Source: Shinella sp. CPCC 101442
GTDB lineage: Bacteria; Pseudomonadota; Alphaproteobacteria; Rhizobiales; Rhizobiaceae
Assembly (NCBI RefSeq): GCF_024704725.1
Contig: NZ_JALIQS010000004.1
Location: forward strand, 62,001-126,000
Direction: 5' to 3'
Length of the DNA: 64,000 nt
Position 1 is the first letter of the stretch; each line of letters starts with the position of its first letter. Below the pieces are notes generated by a model. That model saw nothing but the letters and a program-made list of their open reading frames with translations, ran no database searches and was not told where the DNA came from. Below are positions 57,315 to 64,000 of this stretch, one piece after another. Both the position numbers and the translations under genes were made by a program.

Positions 57315-57887
57315 ATGGTACGCAGCAACAAGGAACGCACCGAGGCGACGCGGCTCGCCCTGATCGAAGCGGCGCGGCGGCTTTTCGTGCAGAAGGGCTA
57401 TGCGGAGACGGCGACGCCGGACATCGCGGCGGAAGCCGGCGTGACGCGCGGCGCGCTCTACCATCATTTCGAGGACAAGCGGGCGCTGTTTCGCGCAACG
57501 CTGGAGCGCGAGGCCGAGGCCGTGGCCACGCATATCGAGACGGTTTCGATGCCGGCGGGCTCGCCCCGCGAGGCGCTGCTATCGGGTGCTCGCGCCTATT
57601 TCGACGCGATGGCCGAGCCCGGCCGTACACGCCTGCTGCTGTTGGAAGCTCCTGCTGTCATCGGCTTTGACAGCACCGTCGCCATAGACCGGGAAAATGC
57701 CGAGGGCACGCTGAAAGCGGGCCTTTCCGACCTGCTCGGACCGGATGTCGGTGCCGGAAAACTCCAGGCGCTGACGGATCTGCTCTCCGCCGCCTTCGAC
57801 CGTGCGGCCATCGCGATCGAGGGAGGCGCGGACCGCAAGGCCTATGAAGCGGCGATATCAGGTCTCATCGACGGCCTCAGGGCGTAG
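57315..57887 (+). CDS. TetR-family repressor
   Basis: A 190-residue TetR protein with the N-terminal helix-turn-helix LIEAARRLFVQKGYAETATP, GVTRGALYHHFEDKRALF and a ligand domain that includes GARAYFDAMAEPG. Expected to bind the two TACA-type palindromes upstream and control itself and the VOC gene. Its end overlaps the nth stop region by 11 bp. Confidence 0.92.
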   Translation: MVRSNKERTEATRLALIEAARRLFVQKGYAETATPDIAAEAGVTRGALYHHFEDKRALFRATLEREAEAVATHIETVSMPAGSPREALLSGARAYFDAMAEPGRTRLLLLEAPAVIGFDSTVAIDRENAEGTLKAGLSDLLGPDVGAGKLQALTDLLSAAFDRAAIAIEGGADRKAYEAAISGLIDGLRA

Positions 57888-58632
57888 GGCCGTAAAGCTG
57901 CGGCGGCAGCTCGACGAGGGCTGCGGGCACGTCACAGGTCTTTTCCGGCGATCGACAGAGATCGGCGATGACGCAGTGCTCGCATTCCGGCCGGCGTGCC
58001 TTGCAGCAATAGCGGCCGTGCAGGATCAGCCAGTGATGGGCGTGGTAGAGATACTCGTCCGGGATGAGCTGCATCAGCTTGCCCTCCACCTCGTCGGGTG
58101 TCTTGCCCGGGGCGAGGCGCAGGCGGTTGGCGATGCGGAAGATATGCGTGTCGACCGCCATCGTCGCCTGCCCGAAGGCCATGGAGAGCACGACATTCGC
58201 CGTCTTGCGCCCGACGCCTGGCAGCATCACAAGCTCCTCGCGGGTGCGGGGCACCTCGCTGCCGAACTGCTCGACGAGCATCCGGCTGAGCGCGATGACG
58301 TTCTTGGCCTTGTTGCGGTAGAGGCCGATCGTCTTGATGTAGTCGCGCACCTTCTCCTCGCCGAGCGCGAGCATCTTCTCCGGCGTGTCGGCGACTGCAA
58401 AGAGCGCGCGCGTCGCCTTGTTGACGCCGGCATCCGTCGCCTGGGCGGAAAGGGCGACGGCAACGACGAGCGTGAAGGGGTTCACATGTTCGAGTTCCCC
58501 CTTCGGCTCCGGCCGCTGGATGGAGAAGCGACGAAAGATCTCCCTCAGATCGTCCTGCGAGTAGAGGCTTTTCGGCCGGGTTGGAGCCTTGCGGCGAGGC
58601 GTCACCGCCTTTTTGATCTTTCCGTTTTCCAT
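57877..58632 (-). CDS. nth: Endonuclease III
   Basis: A 251-residue bifunctional DNA glycosylase/AP lyase for oxidised pyrimidines. The helix-hairpin-helix is LPGVGRKTANVVLS, the catalytic lysine lies in SAQATDAGVNKATR and the aspartate in VDTHIFRIANRL. The 4Fe-4S ligands are C-x6-C-x2-C-x5-C in CKARRPECEHCVIADLC. I start at MENGKIKKAV; the upstream extension of 34 codons has no support. A charged N-terminal extension of about 25 residues is retained. Confidence 0.95.
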   Translation of the reverse strand: MENGKIKKAVTPRRKAPTRPKSLYSQDDLREIFRRFSIQRPEPKGELEHVNPFTLVVAVALSAQATDAGVNKATRALFAVADTPEKMLALGEEKVRDYIKTIGLYRNKAKNVIALSRMLVEQFGSEVPRTREELVMLPGVGRKTANVVLSMAFGQATMAVDTHIFRIANRLRLAPGKTPDEVEGKLMQLIPDEYLYHAHHWLILHGRYCCKARRPECEHCVIADLCRSPEKTCDVPAALVELPPQLYGPTP

Positions 58633-58708
58633 GATGCTTCCGCAGGGCGCATGTCGTCGCCGCAAAACCGCTACACACTTTTGCGCGACATGCTTATAGT
58701 CTTGGCGC

Positions 58709-59209
58709 ATGACGCAAGGCAACGCCGACATCACGATGAACGACCTGCCGGTCTTCTCCGCCGAGCTGCACCCCTACCGGTCGCTCGGGCGCAACGGGCA
58801 TCGCATCTTCTTCCTCATCGCGGGCGCGCTGAGCTTCGCCCATATGGCGGTGTTCCTGATATCGGGTGCCTGGCCGGTCGTGCTGTTCTTCGGCCTCGAT
58901 TTCCTCGCGCTGTTCGGCGCCTTCTGGCTGAACAACAGGGCGGCCAAGGCGCGTGAGGTGGTGTCGCTGTCGCGGACCAATATCTCCATCCGCAAGATCA
59001 GCCCGTCGGGCCGCGAGACGGAGCACATTTTCAACCCGTTTTGGGCGCGCTTCCTCGTCTCGCGCAAGGCCAAGATCGGTATCACCGCCATGCATGTATG
59101 CGGCAACGGACGCCAGACCGATGTCGGTACTTTCCTGCCGCTCGACGATCGCGAGCGCTTCGCCTCGGCCTTTTCCGGCGCATTGGCCCGCGTTAAACGC
59201 GGCTACTGA
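58709..59209 (+). CDS. DUF2244 membrane protein
   Basis: A 166-residue alphaproteobacterial DUF2244 protein. Two adjacent membrane helices (FFLIAGALSFAHMAVFLISG, VVLFFGLDFLALFGAFW) are followed by a basic cytoplasmic domain with VSLSRTNISIRKIS and FNPFWARFLVSR. Function unknown; the family often lies near electron-transport or repair genes. Divergent from nth. Confidence 0.88.
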   Translation: MTQGNADITMNDLPVFSAELHPYRSLGRNGHRIFFLIAGALSFAHMAVFLISGAWPVVLFFGLDFLALFGAFWLNNRAAKAREVVSLSRTNISIRKISPSGRETEHIFNPFWARFLVSRKAKIGITAMHVCGNGRQTDVGTFLPLDDRERFASAFSGALARVKRGY

Positions 59210-59221
59210 GCTTTGCGTTTC

Positions 59222-59264
59222 GCAATTCCGGACGCAAAACGCTTCATACCTTGGCTGGAATTGC
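59222..59264 (-). repeat. Palindromic intergenic repeat, copy 4 (inverted)
   Basis: Reverse-complement copy of the repeat at 2610, 10316 and 11165: arms GCAATTCC and GGAATTGC with an altered inner part (GGACGCAAAACGCTTCATAC). Lies 13 bp after the DUF2244 stop. Confidence 0.75.
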
Positions 59265-59331
59265 TTGAAGGCAGGAATCGGGTGGCGAGCGCGCGTGCGC
59301 CATGCTTTTCTGGCGGCACAGGAGAAGAACG

Positions 59332-60204
59332 ATGAACATTGCCGCGACGTTGCAAACCGACATCACCCCCGAGGGCGACGACTACACGACCGTCCGCCGG
59401 GTCATAGAGATGATCACGGACGATTATCGCGAGCAGCCGGGTCTGGAAGACATTGCAGGCCGGCTCGGCCAGTCGCCGACGCAGCTCCAGAAGACGTTTA
59501 CCCGCTGGGCCGGCCTTTCGCCAAAAGCCTTCCTGCAGGCCGTGACGCTCGACCACGCCAAGCGCCTGCTGCGCCAGGAAGAGCTGCCGCTGCTCGAAAC
59601 CAGCTTCGAGGTCGGCTTGTCCGGCCCCGGCCGTCTGCATGATCTGTTCGTCACGCACGAGGCGATGTCGCCGGGCGAATGGAAGGCGCGGGGCGCGGGA
59701 CTGACGATCCGCTACGGCTTTCACCTGTCGCCGTTCGGGCGGGCGCTCGTCATGATCACTGACCGTGGCCTTGCCGGCCTCGCCTTCGCCGACGAGCCCG
59801 GCGGCGAGGATGCGTTCGAGGACATGTCCTCGCGCTGGCCGAATGCCGCCTATGTCGAGGACAGCGAGGCGACCGCCGCCTATGCCGAACGCATTTTCGA
59901 CCCCACCCGCTGGGACCCCAAGGCGCCGCTCAGGATCGTGTTGATCGGCTCGGATTTCCAGGTGCGTGTCTGGGAGGCGCTGCTGCGCATTCCTATGGGC
60001 TGCGCCGTCACCTATTCGTCCATCGCGCAAACGCTGGGGCAGCCGACCGCCTCGCGTGCCGTGGGCGCTGCCGTCGGTCGGAACCCCATCTCCTTCGTCG
60101 TGCCCTGCCACCGGGCGCTCGGCAAAAGCGGGGCGCTCACCGGGTACCATTGGGGCCTGACGCGCAAGCGGGCGATGCTCGGATGGGAATCGGGCAAGGC
60201 GTGA
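59332..60204 (+). CDS. Ada-like methylated-DNA cysteine methyltransferase (AraC-Ogt fusion)
   Basis: A 290-residue protein joining an AraC-type DNA-binding domain (DIAGRLGQSPTQLQKTFTRW, LSPKAFLQAVTLDHAKRLL) to an O6-alkylguanine methyltransferase domain with the active-site FVVPCHRALGKSG. It lacks the N-terminal zinc-cysteine domain of full Ada, so it cannot sense methylphosphotriesters in that way. AGGAGAAGAACG precedes the ATG. Ends just before the 60210 terminator. Confidence 0.92.
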   Translation: MNIAATLQTDITPEGDDYTTVRRVIEMITDDYREQPGLEDIAGRLGQSPTQLQKTFTRWAGLSPKAFLQAVTLDHAKRLLRQEELPLLETSFEVGLSGPGRLHDLFVTHEAMSPGEWKARGAGLTIRYGFHLSPFGRALVMITDRGLAGLAFADEPGGEDAFEDMSSRWPNAAYVEDSEATAAYAERIFDPTRWDPKAPLRIVLIGSDFQVRVWEALLRIPMGCAVTYSSIAQTLGQPTASRAVGAAVGRNPISFVVPCHRALGKSGALTGYHWGLTRKRAMLGWESGKA

Positions 60205-60209
60205 CAACA

Positions 60210-60236
60210 AAAAGGCCGGCGAAACGCCGGCCTTTT
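60210..60236. terminator. Bidirectional terminator between Ada-like gene and gpmA
   Basis: AAAAGGCCGGCG (60210-60221) and CGCCGGCCTTTT (60225-60236) with an AAA loop; an A-run on the left and T-run on the right allow use from both sides. Confidence 0.93.
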
Positions 60237-60256
60237 GTCTGGTCTGCCGAGAAGGC

Positions 60257-60892
60257 TCAGTGCGCGCCCGACATGTCGCCGAGAACGTCCTTGGTCTTGA
60301 CCGTGGAATCCGCATTCAGCGTGTAGACCATCGGCACGCCGGTCGCGAGGTTGAGCTTCAGGATCTCTTCCTTGGTGAGCTTGTCCAAGACCATCACCAG
60401 CGAGCGTAGCGAGTTACCGTGCGCGGCCACCAGCACCTTTTCGCCGCGCAGCACGCGGGGCAGGATTTCCGTGAGGTAGTAGGGCCAGACGCGCGCGCCG
60501 GTGTCGCGCAGGCTTTCGCCGCCCGGCGGCGGAACGTCGTAGGAGCGGCGCCAGATATGGACCTGCTCCTCGCCCCACTTTTCGCGGGCGTCGTCCTTGT
60601 TGAGGCCGGAGAGATCGCCGTAGTCGCGTTCGTTGAGCGCCTGGTCGCGGATCGTTTCCAGGCCCTGCTGGCCGATCTCGTCGAGGATGATCGTCAGCGT
60701 CTTCTGGGCGCGCGAGAGATCGGAGGTGAAGGCGATGTCGAATTTGATGCCGGTTTCGGCAATGGCCTTGCCGCCGGTCTTGGCTTCCTCGACGCCAAGC
60801 TCCGTAAGATCAGGGTCGCGCCAGCCGGTGAAGAGGTTTTTCAGGTTCCATTCGCTCTGGCCGTGGCGAACGAGGACGAGGGTTCCGCTCAT
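60257..60892 (-). CDS. gpmA: 2,3-bisphosphoglycerate-dependent phosphoglycerate mutase
   Basis: A 211-residue histidine phosphatase-fold mutase interconverting 3- and 2-phosphoglycerate, the step after ttuD in the glycerate route. The phospho-histidine motif is [12 protein letters not shown], with [25 protein letters not shown] and the second histidine in [22 protein letters not shown] lies upstream. Shorter than the 250-residue E. coli enzyme, as in alphaproteobacteria. Codirectional with dapB upstream. Confidence 0.94.
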   Translation of the reverse strand: MSGTLVLVRHGQSEWNLKNLFTGWRDPDLTELGVEEAKTGGKAIAETGIKFDIAFTSDLSRAQKTLTIILDEIGQQGLETIRDQALNERDYGDLSGLNKDDAREKWGEEQVHIWRRSYDVPPPGGESLRDTGARVWPYYLTEILPRVLRGEKVLVAAHGNSLRSLVMVLDKLTKEEILKLNLATGVPMVYTLNADSTVKTKDVLGDMSGAH

Positions 60893-60911
60893 AGGGTCTG
60901 TCTCCCGATTA

Positions 60912-60956
60912 GCATCGTTCCGAAAAGTGGATACCGGTTTTCGGAGCAAACGATGC
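60912..60956. repeat. Palindromic repeat between dapB and gpmA
   Basis: Outer arms GCATCGT (60912-60918) and ACGATGC (60950-60956); inner arms CCGAAAA and TTTTCGG around GTGGATACCGG. Different family from the GCAATTCC repeat but of similar layout, and common in rhizobial spacers. Confidence 0.7.
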
Positions 60957-60973
60957 GCTGTTGAACAAAGGTT

Positions 60974-61792
60974 TCAATTGAGCCCGAGCACGTCGAGCAT
61001 GGAATAGAGGCCGGGCTTTTTGTCGCGCGCCCAGAGTGCCGCCTGCACGGCGCCGCGCGCGAAGATCGCGCGATCCGTCGCGCTGTGCGACAGCGTTACC
61101 AGTTCGCCTTCGCCGGCGATCACGACCGAATGTTCGCCGATGACCGAGCCGCCGCGCAGCGTGGCAAAGCCGATCGTACCCGTGGGACGCGCGCCGGTAT
61201 GGCCGTCGCGCACGCGCACGGAATTGTCCGCAAGCGAGATGCCTCGACCCCTGGCGGCGGCCTGGCCGAGCAGCAGCGCGGTGCCGGAGGGCGCATCGAC
61301 CTTGTGCCTGTGGTGCATTTCCAGCACCTCGATGTCCCAGTCTGCCGGGCCGAGCGCGCGGGCGGCGGTTTCCGCGAGAACGCCCAGCAGGTTCACGCCG
61401 AGGCTCATATTGCCCGACTTGACCACACGGGCATGGCGGGCGGCCGCCTTGATCTTCTCGTCGTCGTCAGCCGAGCAGCCGGTGGTGCCGATCACATGCA
61501 CGATGCGGGCCTGCGCGGCGAGCCCGGCAAAATCGACGGTCGCGGCGGGCGCGGTGAAATCGAGCACGCCTTCGGCGGCGACGAAGGCTTCGAGCGGCTT
61601 GTCGGTGATGGCAACGCCGATCGGGCCGAGACCGGCCAGTTCCCCCGCGTCACGGCCGATAAAGGGCGAACCTTCGCGCTCGATGGCGGCGAAGACTTCA
61701 GCGCCCTCGATGGCGTGGATGGTGCGGATCAGCGTCTGGCCCATCCGGCCGGCGGCGCCGACGACGACCAGCTTCATTGCGGTGCCGCTCAT
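60974..61792 (-). CDS. dapB: 4-hydroxy-tetrahydrodipicolinate reductase
   Basis: A 272-residue DapB that reduces 4-hydroxy-tetrahydrodipicolinate in lysine/diaminopimelate synthesis. NAD(P)-binding motif [17 protein letters not shown], the active-site region [19 protein letters not shown], and [23 protein letters not shown] precedes the ATG. Nine bp after the ABC-exporter stop, so co-transcribed with it. Confidence 0.95.
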   Translation of the reverse strand: MSGTAMKLVVVGAAGRMGQTLIRTIHAIEGAEVFAAIEREGSPFIGRDAGELAGLGPIGVAITDKPLEAFVAAEGVLDFTAPAATVDFAGLAAQARIVHVIGTTGCSADDDEKIKAAARHARVVKSGNMSLGVNLLGVLAETAARALGPADWDIEVLEMHHRHKVDAPSGTALLLGQAAARGRGISLADNSVRVRDGHTGARPTGTIGFATLRGGSVIGEHSVVIAGEGELVTLSHSATDRAIFARGAVQAALWARDKKPGLYSMLDVLGLN

Positions 61793-61801
61793 GTCTTGTC
61801 C

Positions 61802-63604
61802 CTATTCTGCATTCTTGCCGGTATTTGCCGCGGGGGCCTGCAGGCTGTTGAGGCGAGCGTAAAGACCGTTTTCCCGGTCTGCAAGCGCCTGGTGCGAGCC
61901 TTCCTCGACGACCATGCCGTCCTGCATGACGATGATCTTGTCGGCGCGCACGACCGTCGACAGGCGGTGCGCGATGACGACGACGGTGCGCCCGCTCATC
62001 GCTTCGTCCAGTGCCTTTTGCACGGCCTGTTCCGATTCGGTGTCGAGCGCGGACGTCGCCTCGTCGAGCAGCAGGATCGGTGCGTTGCGCACCAGCGCCC
62101 GCGCGATCGACAGCCGCTGACGCTGGCCGCCGGAGAGCGTCACGCCGTTTTCGCCGACGGGCGTCTCGTAGCCGAGCGGCTGGGCGAGGATGAAGTCATG
62201 CGCATAGGCGTGGCGCGCCGCCTCCTCGATCTCTGCATCCGTCGCCTCGGGACGGCCGTAGCGGATGTTGTCGCGGATCGTGCCCTCGAAGAGATAGGGC
62301 TGCTGCGAGACATAGGCGATGGCGTTGCGCAGCGACTGCTTGGTCACATGGGCGATGTCCTGCCCGTCGATCAGGATCTCGCCCTCGGCCGGATCATAGA
62401 AGCGCGGAATGAGGCTGATGACGGTGGATTTGCCCGCACCCGAGGGGCCGACGAGGGCCGTGGTTTTGCCACCCTCGGCGGTGAAGTTCAGGCCCTTGAG
62501 GATCGTCTCGGTTTCCGAATAGCCGAAATGCACATCCTTGAAGGTGATCGTGGCATCGGAGACGACAAGCGCCTTGGCATCCGGCCGGTCGGCCTGGCGG
62601 GGCGCCAGGTCGAGGATTTCGTAGATCATGCGGGCATTGACGACCGCGCGCTCCAGCGAGACCTGCAGGCGTGCAAGGCGCTTGGCCGGCTCATAGGCCA
62701 TCAGGAGCGCCGTGACGAAGGAGAAGAAGGCACCGGGCAGGATGCCGCCATAGATCGAGCGGTAGGCGGCGTAGCCGAGCACGCCCGATATGGCGAAGCC
62801 TGCAAAGGCTTCCGTCATCGGCGCGGTGCGTTCCGACAGGCGGGCAATGCGGTTCGAGCGGTTTTCCGCCCGCGCGATGATGCCCTCCACCTTGTCCCTC
62901 AGCTGGGCTTCCATGGTGAAAGCCTTGACGATGGTGATGCCCTGTACCGTCTCCTGCATCGCGCCAAGCACGTGGCTGTTGAGCTCGACGGATTCGCGCG
63001 TGGCGCTGCGCAGGCGCTTGGAGACATAACGCAGGCCGATGAGCAGCGGCGGTGCGACGAAGAAGACGATCAGCGTCAGGATCCAGTCCTTCGACAGCAT
63101 TACCGCAATGAGGGCGATGAGCGTCAGGAAGTCGCGCGCGACCGACGTCACCGTCATGTTGAGCACGTCGCGGATGCCGGTGACGTTCTGGCTGATCTGG
63201 GCGGCGAGATAGGCCGAGCGCGATTCCGAGAAAAAGCCGACGCTGAGCGCCATCAGATGCGAATAGAGGCGGCGCTGGTAGCGCGCGACGATATTGTTGC
63301 CGATCTTCGCGAGGATGACGGCCTGGAAATATGTCGCAAAGCCGCGCAGCACGAAGGCGACGAAGATCGAGCCGCAGATCAGGATGACGAGGTCGGCGCG
63401 TTTGTTGGCAAACGCCTCGTTGACCACCGATTCCATGATCCAGGCGGTAAAGGCCGTGGTGAGGGCGACGATCGCGAGGCTGATCACGGCAAGGCCGTAG
63501 CCCTTGATGTGGTCACGGCCGTTCTCGGCGATGACGCGCTTCAGCACGGTGGTGACGGTGTCGGAGCTGACGTGGGGGCGCTCGGGACGACTCTTATCGG
63601 CCAA
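61802..63604 (-). CDS. ABC exporter, MsbA-like fused permease-ATPase
   Basis: A 600-residue half-transporter: six membrane helices (about 35-310) and a C-terminal ATPase with Walker A VGPSGAGKST, signature LSGGQRQRLSIARAL, Walker B ILLLDEATSALD and the His switch IAHRLSTV. Most like MsbA/lipid exporters. The start is probably TTG at 63604 (MADKSRPERP) with AGGAAAG upstream. Substrate not determined; lipid A is the default guess. Confidence 0.92.
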   Translation of the reverse strand: MADKSRPERPHVSSDTVTTVLKRVIAENGRDHIKGYGLAVISLAIVALTTAFTAWIMESVVNEAFANKRADLVILICGSIFVAFVLRGFATYFQAVILAKIGNNIVARYQRRLYSHLMALSVGFFSESRSAYLAAQISQNVTGIRDVLNMTVTSVARDFLTLIALIAVMLSKDWILTLIVFFVAPPLLIGLRYVSKRLRSATRESVELNSHVLGAMQETVQGITIVKAFTMEAQLRDKVEGIIARAENRSNRIARLSERTAPMTEAFAGFAISGVLGYAAYRSIYGGILPGAFFSFVTALLMAYEPAKRLARLQVSLERAVVNARMIYEILDLAPRQADRPDAKALVVSDATITFKDVHFGYSETETILKGLNFTAEGGKTTALVGPSGAGKSTVISLIPRFYDPAEGEILIDGQDIAHVTKQSLRNAIAYVSQQPYLFEGTIRDNIRYGRPEATDAEIEEAARHAYAHDFILAQPLGYETPVGENGVTLSGGQRQRLSIARALVRNAPILLLDEATSALDTESEQAVQKALDEAMSGRTVVVIAHRLSTVVRADKIIVMQDGMVVEEGSHQALADRENGLYARLNSLQAPAANTGKNAE

Positions 63605-63724
63605 TAGACTGACTTTCCTGCACGATCTCGCGGGCAGCCGGCCTAAACCGGCGCTGTGGCCGCTCTATAGGGTGTCGGTCGGCCTTTGGCGAGTCCGGGA
63701 GGGCGTCGAGCACCGCCGAAGGCT

Positions 63725-64000
63725 TCACCTTTTCCAGTGGCGTCCCTCGGTTGCAACACCGAACCTGTCGGGCATGCGCGCAAAGGCGGCAAGGCCGGCA
63801 AGGGCCGCGACCGGATGGGTGACCACATAGGTCGGGATGGATTTGAGCAGCGCGCTGTGCGGCGCCTTGTCCTCGAAGGCGGCGCGAAATTCCGGACCGC
63901 GCAAGGCGGGAAGGATTTTCTGCGAGATGCCGCCGGCCAGGAACACGCCGCCCTTGGCCATGAAGATCATCGCCATGTCGCCAGCAACGCGGCCGAGATA
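63725..64000 (-). CDS. glk: Glucokinase, C-terminal part
   Basis: The gene runs off the right edge; the visible 91 codons read [33 protein letters not shown]-type glucokinase sequence (quoted in pieces: [24 protein letters not shown]). This is the C-terminal ATPase lobe of bacterial Glk, which phosphorylates glucose with ATP. The catalytic N-terminal part lies outside the window. 120 bp precede the ABC-exporter start. Confidence 0.9.
   Translation of the reverse strand, partial: YLGRVAGDMAMIFMAKGGVFLAGGISQKILPALRGPEFRAAFEDKAPHSALLKSIPTYVVTHPVAALAGLAAFARMPDRFGVATEGRHWKR

Noticed and set aside
61085-63607. 840-codon plus-strand open frame opposite dapB and the ABC exporter
   Set aside because: Antisense of well-recognised genes, no recognisable motifs, compositionally typical of GC-driven antisense frames.

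Overview
The window is a 64 kb piece of chromosome from an alphaproteobacterium of the Rhizobiales, most likely a Rhizobiaceae member (Ensifer/Shinella/Agrobacterium-like; genus not resolved). The reasons are the high GC with long antisense open frames, the dnaK-dnaJ, recF-moeB and efp-epmA-epmB blocks, BA14K and DUF2244 proteins, a rhizobial-type orphan flagellin, and short palindromic intergenic repeats of the kind common in this family. I see no rRNA, tRNA, CRISPR array, insertion sequence or prophage.

Bases 1-13554 form a nearly continuous catabolic block. xdhA (partial), xdhB, xdhC, puuD and guaD take guanine and xanthine to urate and 5-hydroxyisourate, with a LysR regulator between xdhC and puuD. 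An IclR regulator then diverges from gcl-hyi-glxR-ttuD, which takes glyoxylate (the end product of ureide breakdown) through tartronate semialdehyde to glycerate and 2-phosphoglycerate. A peroxiredoxin and a YigZ/IMPACT protein follow.

Bases 15580-28313 are the most unusual part. A plus-strand set (glycosyltransferase, Wzx-type flippase, twin alpha/beta-hydrolase) converges, 3 bp apart, on a tightly packed minus-strand operon: carrier protein, acyl-CoA-dehydrogenase-like flavoprotein, amino acid:[carrier protein] ligase (a seryl-tRNA-synthetase relative that charges a carrier protein instead of tRNA), DUF1839 protein and a GH2 glycosidase. A secreted GH5 endoglucanase and a GT4 glycosyltransferase lie just beyond. 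My reading is a pathway that loads and oxidises an amino acid on a carrier protein and may attach it to a surface glycan or glycoside; the product is unknown. The hydrolase has a dead first nucleophile elbow (GHGLG) and a cysteine elbow (GRCSG) in its second domain, which suits thioester acyl transfer.

Bases 28500-39085 hold polA, a MarR regulator, an M20 peptidase, a YbhN-like membrane protein, a BA14K protein, the orphan flagellin and a class A penicillin-binding protein. Bases 39118-40233 are a small, lower-GC accessory insert: a frameshifted zinc/HNH-type nuclease toxin remnant with a coupled small gene that is probably its immunity gene. dnaK-dnaJ follow with a candidate heat-shock promoter and a strong terminator.

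Bases 44019-64000 are mostly housekeeping: a TetR regulator with a 42 bp palindromic operator, HAD phosphatase, recF-moeB-GNAT, a 2-hydroxyacid dehydrogenase, an SH3 protein, an adenosine-kinase-like PfkB enzyme, efp/epmA/epmB (EF-P and its lysylation enzymes), a chemoreceptor with a CheR-tether end, a CysZ/EI24-like membrane protein, a VOC/TetR pair, nth, DUF2244, an Ada-like methyltransferase, gpmA, dapB, an MsbA-like ABC exporter and the end of glk. Many convergent neighbours overlap at their stop codons.
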